Assembly: GCF_000422645.1 (NCBI RefSeq)
Contig: NZ_AUGL01000008.1
Span: 124,001 to 188,000 of the forward strand
Direction of reading: 5' to 3'
Origin: Ferrimonas futtsuensis DSM 18154
GTDB lineage: Bacteria; Pseudomonadota; Gammaproteobacteria; Enterobacterales; Shewanellaceae
DNA: 64,000 nt
The notes beneath the pieces are model-generated. The model made no database searches. It saw only the letters and a program-made list of their open reading frames with translations, and was not told the DNA's origin. Position 1 is the first letter of the stretch. Every line of letters starts with the position of its first letter. Positions 18,503-27,187 of this stretch are shown piece by piece. Made by a program: the position numbers and the translations under genes.

Positions 18503-18793
18503 TTAATCCTGAGCCTTACCAACTTGTTGAAACTGTTCGAGTAGGATGGACTCAATCAGTTGACTGCGGCTGACGTTGTCGGTCATCGCCTGCTCATTCA
18601 ACGCATTATAGAGTGCATCCGACACTTTTAGTTCAATACGTTTCAACCCCTGCGAGCGGTCTCGCTGAATCTGATTTCGCTTGTTGACGCGCAGTTGCTC
18701 TTTACGAGGCAAGGGGTTGGTCTTGGGTCTGCCGCGCCGCCTTTCGGTGGCGAACAGATCCATGGTGGTTCTATCGGTTTTTTCTACTGCCAT
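18503..18793 (-). CDS. ybfE: ribbon-helix-helix protein YbfE (LexA-regulated family)
   Basis: 96 residues. The N-terminal TDRTTMDLFATERRRGRPKT motif, the basic NKRNQIQRDRS stretch and the C-terminal SRSQLIESIL helix match E. coli YbfE, a small DNA-binding protein in the LexA regulon. The C-terminal half has ribbon-helix-helix character. It is directly upstream of fldA on the same strand, the conserved arrangement. No clear LexA box was identified near it here. Confidence 0.88.
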   Translation of the reverse strand: MAVEKTDRTTMDLFATERRRGRPKTNPLPRKEQLRVNKRNQIQRDRSQGLKRIELKVSDALYNALNEQAMTDNVSRSQLIESILLEQFQQVGKAQD

Positions 18794-18806
18794 GCAAAGT
18801 CGCTGC

Positions 18807-19028
18807 TCAACCTACTCCGCTCCCTTCCCATACCAGCTGAATAATGCCTTTGGCGATAAAGCCGGCACAGCCGAGGAAGAGAACCAACCAGACGATGTAG
18901 CGACCAAACGCAGGGACATCGCCTCGATTTAATACGTCCCGGATCGACATTCCTATCAGGAAAAACACCGCTGCAAAAAAGAGGTTCAATCCTACTGCTT
19001 CGAGCTGTGCTACATCACTGACTAACAT
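18807..19028 (-). CDS. DUF2788 small membrane protein
   Basis: 73 residues with two hydrophobic helices (about 13-30 and 44-66) separated by a conserved-looking loop, IRDVLNRGDVPAFGRYIVW. This matches the DUF2788 family seen in Shewanella-type genomes. Probably an inner-membrane protein of unknown function. It lies 13 bases upstream of ybfE on the same strand and so is probably co-transcribed. Confidence 0.8.
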   Translation of the reverse strand: MLVSDVAQLEAVGLNLFFAAVFFLIGMSIRDVLNRGDVPAFGRYIVWLVLFLGCAGFIAKGIIQLVWEGSGVG

Positions 19029-19127
19029 CTATTTACCATCCTGGCGAAACCGGCGGGCTACTATAGCACAACCACCTGGGCGTTAGAACGCCTTTCCTGT
19101 GTGGATTAGCACAGCAGCCGATGCCCT

Positions 19128-19904
19128 CTAGTTCCTGTGTGACGCGAGAAATTGGGCCACGTGACGATTAAATTGCTCCGGCTTTTCCGCATGCAGCCAA
19201 TGACCGGTGCCGGTGATCACCCGTGCCTTGGAGGCGGGGAAGCGGCGGACAATCTCGTCGCGGTGTTCCGGCAGCAGGTATTCCGACAGCTCACCCTTCA
19301 AAAACAGTACCGGGCCCGAGTAGGGAGGAAGCTCTGGTACCGGGCCGATGATCTCTGGGTAGTAGTGAACGATGGCGCCGATATCCAGCTGCCAGTCGTA
19401 ACTGCCCTGTTTCTCCGGCTTCAGGCTTTTCATCAGAAATGCGGTGGTGCCGGTTTCGATGCCCGCGTCCATAAAGGCCTGCTGAGCCATCTTCCGGGTC
19501 AGCCCGGGCTGATTCTCCAGCTGGGTCAGGGTGGCCAGAATGCTCTGGTGGCGGTTGGTGCGATAGCCGTTGGGCGCGATGTCCGCCACCGCCAGGGCCA
19601 ATACCCGGTTCGGGTGGCTCTGGGCGTAGGTCATGGCGACTTTGCCACCCAAGGAGTGGCCCACCAGGGCCCATTGCTCCAGCCCCAGTTGCTGGCGAAG
19701 GGACTCCAGCTCGTCCGCCATATCGGACAACACCATGGACTGGCCCTTTGGGGAGTCGCCGTGATTGGGGAGATCCACCCGGATCACCCTCCAATGGTGC
19801 TCCAACAGGGTCTGTCCCAGGCGCCCCAGGTTGTCTGCGCTGCCGAATAAACCGTGGACCAATACCACCGCCGGCCCGCTGCCCTGGTCAATAAAATTCA
19901 ACAT
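19128..19904 (-). CDS. ybfF: YbfF-type alpha/beta hydrolase
   Basis: 258 residues from the ATG at 19904 (AGGAT upstream); the longer open frame adds an unsupported N-terminus. Alpha/beta-hydrolase landmarks: oxyanion LVHGLFGSADNLG, nucleophile elbow GHSLGGK, acid near DIAPNGY, and a terminal histidine in GTGHWLHAEKP. These features and the seqA-ybfF-ybfE-fldA neighbourhood identify YbfF, an esterase active on short acyl esters in vitro. The physiological substrate is unknown. Confidence 0.9.
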   Translation of the reverse strand: MLNFIDQGSGPAVVLVHGLFGSADNLGRLGQTLLEHHWRVIRVDLPNHGDSPKGQSMVLSDMADELESLRQQLGLEQWALVGHSLGGKVAMTYAQSHPNRVLALAVADIAPNGYRTNRHQSILATLTQLENQPGLTRKMAQQAFMDAGIETGTTAFLMKSLKPEKQGSYDWQLDIGAIVHYYPEIIGPVPELPPYSGPVLFLKGELSEYLLPEHRDEIVRRFPASKARVITGTGHWLHAEKPEQFNRHVAQFLASHRN

Positions 19905-20039
19905 GACATCCTGATTCCTAGGGTGTGTTGATCTTTGATGGTGAACTTTTGGCTGAGAATGACGGCAACCAATTAAGGCGTTCGATTGCAGGCAAGGTAC
20001 CAACCCAATGTGGTAGCTGTGTCGCTCAGAAGTTGCCAT

Positions 20040-20549
20040 GAGTGATGAATCAAGGCGTGACTCTGAAGGAATGGTATTGCCCTTCTAAAGAGTCACAACA
20101 CAGAGTCAACGCTCAGGGCAACTTCCCTGCGGGTTGATTAAAACGGACTTCATGCTGCGTTTGCCAATCTCGCTTTAGAACCACTAGAGCTTTGATTGGC
20201 TGCCTTGCCTGAAGCCCGTTTTATTTCAACTGAGCTCGCAGATATCAAATTGTGTTGGTACTGCTCTACGTCAATATCGAACAACGCAGAGTGGTTGTCG
20301 TCAGGCCAGCCCCGAAAGGGCGCTCCAATCCGCTTGGAGGCAACCCAGTTCAGGGCAAACTTCGATCTTATTGATGTCACAGAGGCCAGGTGCTGGCGCA
20401 AAAGTATTCAGTAAAGATCTACATGCCCTAAAGTTTGATGGCGCAAATTGTGCGGATGGCAACGGCAAAAAGCAATCGGTGGCTTGGTCTGATCTCCCCA
20501 GGTGTGTTTATAATGCGTGACGACTTGAACCCCGGCGATTGGAAAGCCC
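20040..20549. other. 510-base gap with dyad and possible decayed sequence
   Basis: No supported gene. At 20057-20096 there is a dyad: GTGACTCT-GAAGG, an 11-base loop, CCTTC-TAA-AGAGTCAC. An open frame at 20150-20401 on the minus strand has no ribosome site and no recognisable family, and could be a degenerate remnant. The seqA promoter should lie at the right end. Confidence 0.35.
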
Positions 20550-21113
20550 ATGAAATACATCGAAATCGACGACGAACTTTACAGTCATATTGCCAGCAAC
20601 ACTCAGCGTATCGGCGAGAGTGCGTCTGACATCTTGCGCCGTCTTTTGGACCTGCCCGGTACCGCGGCAGAGGCCCCTAAGCCCAAGCATGTAAGCCAGC
20701 CCGGACTGGAGTCCGGTGAAGCCGTCGTTGAAGCGCCTAAGGCGCAGGTGGAAGTTCGTTCCCGAGTGGCCGAGGCCGGCCAGTTCAATGAGCTGTTGGA
20801 CGATGCCCTGCTGGAGAAGCAGAAGGGCGCCGTTGGCCGCTTCCTCTATCTGCTGGACGCCCTCTATCGTCAGCAGCCAGAAGCCTTTGTCTCCGTGCTG
20901 GAGATTCGCGGCCGTGACCGTCTCTATTTTGCCACCAGCAAAGACGAGCTGCTCTCCGCCAGTAAGAGTGCCAACCCCAAGCAGATTGGCGACAGCCTCT
21001 ACTGGGTGACCACCAACAACAACACCGGCAAGAAGCGCTCTCTGCTGAGCTCTGCTGCCGAGTCTCTGGGATGCCCCACGGACGTAGCCAAGGAGATTGC
21101 GGCCCGCATCTGA
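20550..21113 (+). CDS. seqA: replication initiation negative regulator SeqA
   Basis: 187 residues. The N-terminal oligomerisation motif (MKYIEIDDELYSHIASNT, then GESASDILRRLL) and the C-terminal domain that binds hemimethylated GATC pairs (RFLYLLDALYRQQP, YWVTTNNNTGKK) are both clear. It sequesters newly replicated origins in Dam-methylating gammaproteobacteria, which implies that this host has Dam. It lies upstream of pgm, the conserved seqA-pgm order; pgm starts 53 bases after its stop. Confidence 0.96.
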   Translation: MKYIEIDDELYSHIASNTQRIGESASDILRRLLDLPGTAAEAPKPKHVSQPGLESGEAVVEAPKAQVEVRSRVAEAGQFNELLDDALLEKQKGAVGRFLYLLDALYRQQPEAFVSVLEIRGRDRLYFATSKDELLSASKSANPKQIGDSLYWVTTNNNTGKKRSLLSSAAESLGCPTDVAKEIAARI

Positions 21114-21165
21114 GGCCGCTACCTTTACTACTCCGACGCACGGAAGCCACTTTGTAGGACAATTT

Positions 21166-22809
21166 ATGGCAATCCATTCCCGGGCTGGCAGCGTTGCCAG
21201 CCCGGCTGATGTTATTGACATCAGCCACCTCATCAGCAGCTACTACACCCTCAAACCCAACCCAAGCCAGGGCGCCGAGCAGGTCAGTTTCGGCACTTCG
21301 GGTCATCGCGGGTGTGCGCTGAATCGCTCCTTCAACGAGCAGCATATTCTGGCCATTACCCAGGCCGTGGTGGACTACCGCAGTGAGCAGGGATTCACCG
21401 GCCCCCTCTACCTGGGTTTTGACACCCATGGCCTGAGTCAGCCCGCCTTTGCTTCTGTGCTGCAGGTGTTGGCGGCAAACGGGGTGACGGTGCGGGTTCA
21501 GCAGGAGCGTGGCTTTGTGGCCACCCCGGTGATCTCCCACTCTATCCTGGATCACAACCGCCAGGGCGGCGACCTGGCCGATGGCCTGATTCTGACCCCC
21601 TCACACAACCCGCCACAGGATGGGGGCATCAAGTACAACCCACCCCACGGCGGCCCGGCGGACACCGACGCCACCGGCTACATCGCCAATCGTGCCAACG
21701 CCTATCTGAGCGATGGTCTGCAGGGCGTGCGTCTGGTGACCCTGGACGTGGCCATGGCCACCGGCCTGGTGGAGCAGGTGGACATGATTGGCACCTATGT
21801 GGAGCACCTGGCCGAGGTGATCGACTTCGAGGCGATCCGCAAGGCGGGCCTGAAAATTGGTGTCGACCCCATGGGCGGCTCCGGCATCCATACCTGGCCT
21901 CGCATCGCCGAGCGCTATGGCCTGGATATTGACGTGGCCAACCCTGTGGTGGACCCGGCGTTTGCCTTTATGCCACTGGACAAAGACGGCAAGATCCGCA
22001 TGGACTGCTCCTCGCCTTATGCCATGGCCAACCTACTGAAGATTAAAGATCAGTTCGACATCAGCATCGGCAATGATCCGGATTTCGACCGTCACGGCAT
22101 CGTCTGCCGCGACGGCGGCCTGATGAACCCCAACCACTATCTGGCGGTGGCCATCGATTACCTGCTGGGGCATCGCCCCAACTGGCGCAGCGATCTGCCC
22201 GTGGGTAAGACCCTGGTGTCCAGCGCCATCATCGATAAGGTGGTGGCGGACCATGGTCGGGTGTTGAACGAAGTGCCAGTGGGCTTCAAATGGTTCGTCA
22301 GCGGCCTCCACGGCGGCGATCTGGCCTTCGGCGGCGAAGAGAGCGCCGGTGCCAGCTTCCTGGACAAGGCCGGAAACGCTTTCTCCACCGACAAGGATGG
22401 GTTCATCCTGGGCCTGTTGGCGGCAGAGATCCTGGCGGTCACCGGCGAATCTCCTGCCGCGCACTATCGCCGTCTGGAGCAGAAGTTTGGTCAGGCGTTT
22501 TACAGCCGCATCGATGCTCCCGCCAACGATGAGCAGAAGGCGCTGCTCAAAGCGATGGATCCGCAGATGGTGCAGTCTGATGCCCTGGCCGGTGAGGCGA
22601 TCACCGCCAAGTTGACCCGGGCTCCCGGCAACGGTGCGGCCATCGGCGGGCTGAAGGTCACCACAGAGAACGGCTGGTTTGCCGCTCGTCCTTCGGGAAC
22701 CGAGGCGATTTACAAAATCTACGCCGAGAGCTTGAAGAGCGAAGCTCACCTGGCTGAGTTGATTGAGGATGCCAAGGCCCTGGTGGACAGCGTGTTCGCC
22801 GCCAAATAA
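21166..22809 (+). CDS. pgm: phosphoglucomutase (alpha-D-glucose-specific)
   Basis: 547 residues from the ATG at 21166 (TAGGA upstream), matching the 546-residue E. coli enzyme. It interconverts glucose-1-phosphate and glucose-6-phosphate. The phosphoserine loop is LTPSHNPP with S146; TSGHRG (44-49) is the substrate-phosphate region. The metal loop DPDFDRHG and the distal phosphate-binding loop RPSGTEA near the C-terminus are intact. Co-oriented with seqA and followed by a strong terminator. Confidence 0.96.
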   Translation: MAIHSRAGSVASPADVIDISHLISSYYTLKPNPSQGAEQVSFGTSGHRGCALNRSFNEQHILAITQAVVDYRSEQGFTGPLYLGFDTHGLSQPAFASVLQVLAANGVTVRVQQERGFVATPVISHSILDHNRQGGDLADGLILTPSHNPPQDGGIKYNPPHGGPADTDATGYIANRANAYLSDGLQGVRLVTLDVAMATGLVEQVDMIGTYVEHLAEVIDFEAIRKAGLKIGVDPMGGSGIHTWPRIAERYGLDIDVANPVVDPAFAFMPLDKDGKIRMDCSSPYAMANLLKIKDQFDISIGNDPDFDRHGIVCRDGGLMNPNHYLAVAIDYLLGHRPNWRSDLPVGKTLVSSAIIDKVVADHGRVLNEVPVGFKWFVSGLHGGDLAFGGEESAGASFLDKAGNAFSTDKDGFILGLLAAEILAVTGESPAAHYRRLEQKFGQAFYSRIDAPANDEQKALLKAMDPQMVQSDALAGEAITAKLTRAPGNGAAIGGLKVTTENGWFAARPSGTEAIYKIYAESLKSEAHLAELIEDAKALVDSVFAAK

Positions 22810-22828
22810 GCGACGACCTCGTAGAAAT

Positions 22829-22856
22829 CGGCAGCCCTGGGCTGCCGTTTTTTTTG
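22829..22856 (+). terminator. rho-independent terminator after pgm
   Basis: Stem CGGCAGCC/GGCTGCCG with a tight loop, followed by eight T residues. Confidence 0.92.
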
Positions 22857-23171
22857 GACTAGTGCCACAGCAGGTGGCCAGACGGCTTGTCAGAGGTGTC
22901 GTGATAAAGGCATGGTTAATGCGTGAGTTGTGGCCCCAGGGTTAGGCAAAACAGCCAAGGAGCGGTAAGGTCAGTGGGTTCCAGGAGTGGTGTAGTGGTG
23001 ATGAGTGCCATCGCCACCGGGAAGATCCTCCCCCAATATGGCTGAAACCATCACCATGTGGGGGCTAGGTGAACTGGCATTGAGGGGCGGTGCCCGGGAG
23101 GTGGAGAGCCACCTTGGAGGGCGCATCTATCTCAAAATAAGCCGTTTTGATGATGTAAGGGAGGAGGGGCG
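22857..23171. other. intergenic region, nothing recognised
   Basis: About 315 bases between the pgm terminator and the next gene. No supported open frame, repeat or RNA was seen. A GGAGG-like site (AAGGGAGGAGG) sits just before the next start. Confidence 0.4.
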
Positions 23172-23579
23172 ATGACCGCACAGACACCGGATTTTATGTA
23201 TCTTGATGGTGAGTTTCATGCCCTCGATGATTGGCCATCCCTGCCAGCGCTTGGCCAGGGCGTAGCCCCGCGTGCCGACGCCGAGTGGGAGGAGGTGGAT
23301 AAAGCCCTGCTGTCCTCCTGTTGCTGGCGTGAATACCTGGGCACCTGGTCCATTGACGACGGCCGGCTGTATCTGAAAGAGATCAGGGGTAAGTACCGGC
23401 TCACCGATGGCCCGCTGTTTGCCCAATGGTTCAGCGGTGAGCTGACTCTGCCCCAGGGAGAGTTGCTCGATTGTAAGCCGGAGCTGGATTTTAAGCTGGT
23501 CTATGAACGGGCCCGGGTTCTGGAGATAGAGCAGGGCAGGGTAGTGGCAGATCGTATCGAAGCCCCGGAGCAGAACTAA
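23172..23579 (+). CDS. conserved hypothetical protein
   Basis: 135 residues, soluble, with no signal peptide. Its core, YLGTWSIDDGRLYLKEI followed by FAQWFSGELTLPQGE, looks like a conserved family found as a short stand-alone protein, but I cannot name it. A GGAGG ribosome site precedes the ATG. The stop is 11 bases before the next gene, so the two are probably co-transcribed. Function unknown. Confidence 0.65.
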   Translation: MTAQTPDFMYLDGEFHALDDWPSLPALGQGVAPRADAEWEEVDKALLSSCCWREYLGTWSIDDGRLYLKEIRGKYRLTDGPLFAQWFSGELTLPQGELLDCKPELDFKLVYERARVLEIEQGRVVADRIEAPEQN

Positions 23580-23589
23580 GGAGAAAGCC

Positions 23590-24099
23590 TTGACCGAACT
23601 GAGTCTCAGGTTGTTGACGGCAGAGGATGAGCAGTGGCTCTATGAGCTGGAGCGTGATCCAGAGGTGATGCGCTTTACCGACCGCGGCCCGCAGACGCTG
23701 GCGCAGATTCAGGCGCAGATGCCCAGCTTGCTGGCGGGTTACGACGACCCCGAGGGGCTGAAGCTGTGGGTGGTGGAACACCCCATTCTCGGCAGCATCG
23801 GCACCGCCGCCTTCTATCGGGGGGAGAGCACCCACTACGAGGTGGGCTACAAGCTGGCCCGACGGTATTGGGGCCAGGGATTGGGCAGTGCCTCGATGGC
23901 GGCGCTGATGCTCTGGGTGGCGGAGCACCACCCCGATGCGCCTCTGGTGGCGGAAGCCTTCGAGCAGAATGTCGCCTCTGCCCGGATCCTGGAGAAATTT
24001 GGCTTTAAGTGCACCCGGCGCCATTTCAACGAGGCGAGGCAGCTGTGGGATCTCACCTTTGAGCGCCCCCCCATTGCGGTGCTTCCCCTGACCCTCTAG
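23590..24099 (+). CDS. GNAT-family N-acetyltransferase (RimJ/RimL-like)
   Basis: 169 residues. The start is TTG at 23590, preceded by AAGGAG with good spacing. The fold shows the RimJ/RimL arrangement: N-terminal TELSLRLLTAEDEQWLYEL, an acetyl-CoA-binding turn in LARRYWGQGLGSASM, and the family's NVASARILEKFGFK segment near the C-terminus. Such enzymes acetylate protein N-termini, ribosomal proteins or small amines; the substrate cannot be predicted. Probably co-transcribed with the preceding hypothetical gene. Confidence 0.85.
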   Translation: MTELSLRLLTAEDEQWLYELERDPEVMRFTDRGPQTLAQIQAQMPSLLAGYDDPEGLKLWVVEHPILGSIGTAAFYRGESTHYEVGYKLARRYWGQGLGSASMAALMLWVAEHHPDAPLVAEAFEQNVASARILEKFGFKCTRRHFNEARQLWDLTFERPPIAVLPLTL

Positions 24100-24146
24100 T
24101 GCCCAGCGTCGACGCCGAAAACAGCGGCTTGGTCGAGAGCCGGGCC

Positions 24147-24629
24147 TCAGTACAGGGCGATGTGGCAGCTGGGCAGGTCGTGCTTGTCGAAATAACCCTG
24201 GTGGTACTCTTCGGCGCGGAAGAAGGTGGTGACCGGCTCGATGGCGGTGACTATGGTCTTCTCCTTCCAATACCCCTCTGCCTGTTGATGCGCCTTGGAG
24301 GCCTCGGCGATGTCGCGCTGGGTATCATCGTGGAAGAACACCACGCTGCGGTACTGACTGCCGTGATCCTCACCCTGCTGATTCAGCGTGGTGGGGTTGT
24401 GGAACTGCCAGAAGGTGTCCAGCAGCTGCCGATAGCTGATTTGTGCTTCATCGAACTCCACCTGCACCACCTCGGCGTGGCCGGTTTCGCCGGTTTTTAC
24501 CTGCTCATAGCTGGGGGTGTCCTGCTCGCCGCCCATATAGCCACACACCGCCGAGGTCACGCCATCGAGCTCTTTGAAGAACTGCTCTACACCCCAAAAA
24601 CATCCTGCACCGAAGGTGGCAATGGCCAT
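24147..24629 (-). CDS. msrA: peptide methionine-S-sulfoxide reductase MsrA
   Basis: 160 residues. MsrA repairs the S-epimer of oxidised methionine using thioredoxin. The catalytic signature GAGCFWG places the nucleophile at C10, and the conserved GYMGG, GHAEVV and HNPTT segments follow. The short form lacks the N-terminal extension seen in E. coli MsrA. One candidate resolving cysteine lies near the C-terminus (SCHIALY). It forms a single-gene unit convergent with the acetyltransferase gene. Confidence 0.95.
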   Translation of the reverse strand: MAIATFGAGCFWGVEQFFKELDGVTSAVCGYMGGEQDTPSYEQVKTGETGHAEVVQVEFDEAQISYRQLLDTFWQFHNPTTLNQQGEDHGSQYRSVVFFHDDTQRDIAEASKAHQQAEGYWKEKTIVTAIEPVTTFFRAEEYHQGYFDKHDLPSCHIALY

Positions 24630-24797
24630 ACTGTGACTCCTTAATCTGGATTTCTAGACGGCTAAACGTCCAAATGTCCGTAAACTGTATCAGCTCCATG
24701 ACAGATTGCAACCCCGAATCTTAATCGTCCGGGGTGCCGCTTTGCGGCTTCTGAGGCTACAATGGCCAGCACAAGAAAAAAGCAATTGGAGTGCGAC

Positions 24798-25808
24798 GTG
24801 TTATTTGAACACCAGGATCTTTTGGCGCTGACCTTGGCCCATCCCCACCCCCGCAAGCAACCGCAAAGCCGCACCCTGGCCGACGGCACCCTGCTGACCC
24901 TCATCGATACCGGCATCCTGGCCATCGAACCGGCTGAGCCCGGCGACAGCGATATCGTGCTCTCCTGCGCTGTCCACGGCAATGAGACCGCCCCCATAGA
25001 GCTGGTGAATGAGCTGGTGAATGCCATCATTGATGGCAGCCTCATCTGTCGCCAGCGGCTGCTGGTGCAACTGGGCAATACCCAGGCGATGGTCAATGGC
25101 ACCCGGGGCGTGGCAGAGAACATGAACCGGCTGTTCAGTGGCGCCCACGCCGAGGGGGAGCCCAACGATGAGAAGCGCCGGGCGGCCCTGCTGGAGCAGA
25201 CGGTCAGAGAGTTTTTCAAGGAGCCGGGACGCAAGCGGTTCCACTACGATCTGCATACCGCCATCCGCGATTCCCAGCGGGAGAAGTTTGCGGTCTACCC
25301 CTACCGCCCGGGCCGCCCCTGGAGCATCGAGCAGATCCGCTTCCTGGCCGGGTGCGGCGTGCAGACCATACTGCTGTCCCACAACCCCACCACCACCTAC
25401 AGCTATTTCTCCTCCAACGAGTTTGGCGCCGATGCCTTCACCGTGGAACTGGGCAAGGTGTTCCCCTTCGGCCAGAACGACATGAGCCGTTTCGCCTCCT
25501 GCAAGGCGCAGCTGGCCAGGTTGATTGCCGCCGAGGCGCTGGATTATCCGCCCCTGTCGAAGAGTGTGGTGTTTGATGTCTGCCAGGTGGTGAACAAGCA
25601 CCATGAAGATTTTCAGTTCACCTTCGCCGATGATCAGGCCAACTTTACCGAGTTCGCCCCGGGGCATCTGCTGGCCAACGATGGCGAGCTGGAGGTGAGG
25701 GTCGGGGAGGTGGCGGAGTCGATCATCTTCCCCAACGCCAATGTGGCCATCGGTCAGCGGGCGCTGTTGACTGTGGTGCCCACAGAGATAGACGAACGAT
25801 TTGAGTAG
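24798..25808 (+). CDS. astE: succinylglutamate desuccinylase
   Basis: 336 residues from GTG at 24798, which has GGAG six bases upstream and aligns with known AstE N-termini (LLALTLAHP). An ATG at 24762 with a GAGG site is an alternative. It is a zinc carboxypeptidase-like enzyme of the last AST step, splitting N-succinylglutamate into succinate and glutamate. The zinc site is seen in VHGNETAPIE (H and E) and YDLHTAIR (H), with a catalytic Glu in FTVELGKVFPFG. No astA, astB or astD lies nearby. Confidence 0.88.
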   Translation: MLFEHQDLLALTLAHPHPRKQPQSRTLADGTLLTLIDTGILAIEPAEPGDSDIVLSCAVHGNETAPIELVNELVNAIIDGSLICRQRLLVQLGNTQAMVNGTRGVAENMNRLFSGAHAEGEPNDEKRRAALLEQTVREFFKEPGRKRFHYDLHTAIRDSQREKFAVYPYRPGRPWSIEQIRFLAGCGVQTILLSHNPTTTYSYFSSNEFGADAFTVELGKVFPFGQNDMSRFASCKAQLARLIAAEALDYPPLSKSVVFDVCQVVNKHHEDFQFTFADDQANFTEFAPGHLLANDGELEVRVGEVAESIIFPNANVAIGQRALLTVVPTEIDERFE

Positions 25809-25862
25809 ATTTAGAGTGCTTGGTGAGAAGTCACTGTAAATATTGCGATACAGCTGACAAAG

Positions 25863-25878
25863 TGTGATCGCGATCATG
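25863..25878. promoter_or_regulatory. CRP-like palindrome upstream of bkd operon
   Basis: TGTGA-TCGCGA-TCATG matches 8 of 10 conserved bases of the TGTGA-N6-TCACA CRP consensus and contains the perfect 12-bp palindrome TGATCGCGATCA. It lies about 130 bases before the first bkd start. Confidence 0.4.
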
Positions 25879-26008
25879 GATGGCTCCCACCTTGAGCACC
25901 CTATGGGCAGGCAGTAACCTTAGCCCAAACATAACAAGGCCAAACCCAGGTTTGGTGATAATAAACGGCCAGGGATGCTGGCCTCAGACACAAGACGGAA
26001 GCGAAATA

Positions 26009-27184
26009 ATGAGCCTCGAACCTCAACATCAGGTGCACAAGGCGGTCATGACCTCGGGTCACGCTTTGAAGATCCCTGAACTGAAGATCTTGCAGTCCGA
26101 CGGAACCCCTTACCCCGGCGCCACCCTGCCTGACATCGATCAGGAACTGGCGCTCAAAATCTATGACACTGCGGTGTTTACCCGGGTACTGGACGAGCGG
26201 ATGTTGGCCGCCCAGCGTCAGGGCCGCATCAGTTTCTACATGACCTGTATCGGCGAGGAAGCCGCCGTGGTGGGCAGTGCCGCGGCCCTGGGTCAGGATG
26301 ACATGATCATGGCCCAGTACCGTGAGCAGGCGGCCCTGCGCTATCGTGGGTTCACCACCGAGCAGTTTATGAACCAGATGTTCTCCAACGTGAAGGATCT
26401 GGGTAAGGGCCGTCAGATGCCGATCCACTACGGTAGCAACGAGCTCAACTACATGACGGTCTCCTCGCCTCTGGGCACTCAGATCCCCCAGGCCGCAGGC
26501 TACGCCTATGGTCAGAAGCGGGCGGGCAAAGAGGCGGTGACCCTGTGCTACTTCGGTGAAGGCGCCGCCTCCGAAGGCGACTTCCACGCTGGCCTGAACA
26601 TGGCGGCGGTACTCAACTGCCCGGCGATCTTCTTCTGCCGCAACAACGGCTACGCCATCTCCACCCCCACCTCTGAGCAGTTTGCCGGTGACGGCATCGC
26701 CCCTCGTGGTGTGGGCTATGGCATCAACACCATCCGGGTGGACGGCAACGACATGCTGGCGGTGCTGGCCGCCACACAGCAGGCCCGCGCCATCGCCGTG
26801 GCGGAGAACAAGCCGGTGCTGATCGAAGCGATGAGCTACCGTCTGGGGGCGCACTCCAGCTCCGATGATCCTTCCGGCTATCGCTCCCGAGAGGAGGAGG
26901 CCAAGTGGCGCGAGCACGACCCGGTGCTGCGCTTCAAGCTGTGGCTGCTGGCCCAGGGCTGGTGGAGTGAGCAGCAGGATGAGGCCCTCTACGACCAGTA
27001 CCGCAAGGAGGTGCTGGCGGCGGTGAAGGTGGCGGAAACCCTGCCCAAGCCTGCCTACGACACCCTGGTGACTGACGTGTACGACATCGTACCCGAGCAC
27101 CTGGAGAAACAACTGCAAGAGACCCGGGATCACATGGCTCGTTACCCCGACCACTACCCCGCAGACAGTGGCAAGGAGGCGTAA
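26009..27184 (+). CDS. bkdA1: branched-chain 2-oxoacid dehydrogenase E1 alpha subunit
   Basis: 391 residues from the ATG at 26009 (GGAAG upstream); the open frame extends further left without support. Thiamine-diphosphate-dependent E1 alpha that decarboxylates 2-oxoacids from valine, leucine and isoleucine. The TPP motif begins at GEGAASEG (183-190) and ends at NNGYAIS (212-218). The phosphorylation-loop region YRLGAHSSSDDPSGYRS, given here by its key residues, is typical of BCKDH rather than pyruvate dehydrogenase. First of a tight three-gene operon with E1 beta and E2. Confidence 0.93.
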   Translation: MSLEPQHQVHKAVMTSGHALKIPELKILQSDGTPYPGATLPDIDQELALKIYDTAVFTRVLDERMLAAQRQGRISFYMTCIGEEAAVVGSAAALGQDDMIMAQYREQAALRYRGFTTEQFMNQMFSNVKDLGKGRQMPIHYGSNELNYMTVSSPLGTQIPQAAGYAYGQKRAGKEAVTLCYFGEGAASEGDFHAGLNMAAVLNCPAIFFCRNNGYAISTPTSEQFAGDGIAPRGVGYGINTIRVDGNDMLAVLAATQQARAIAVAENKPVLIEAMSYRLGAHSSSDDPSGYRSREEEAKWREHDPVLRFKLWLLAQGWWSEQQDEALYDQYRKEVLAAVKVAETLPKPAYDTLVTDVYDIVPEHLEKQLQETRDHMARYPDHYPADSGKEA

Positions 27185-27187
27185 CCC

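Noticed and set aside
20150-20401. 83-codon open frame upstream of seqA
   Set aside because: No ribosome site and no family resemblance; at most a remnant.
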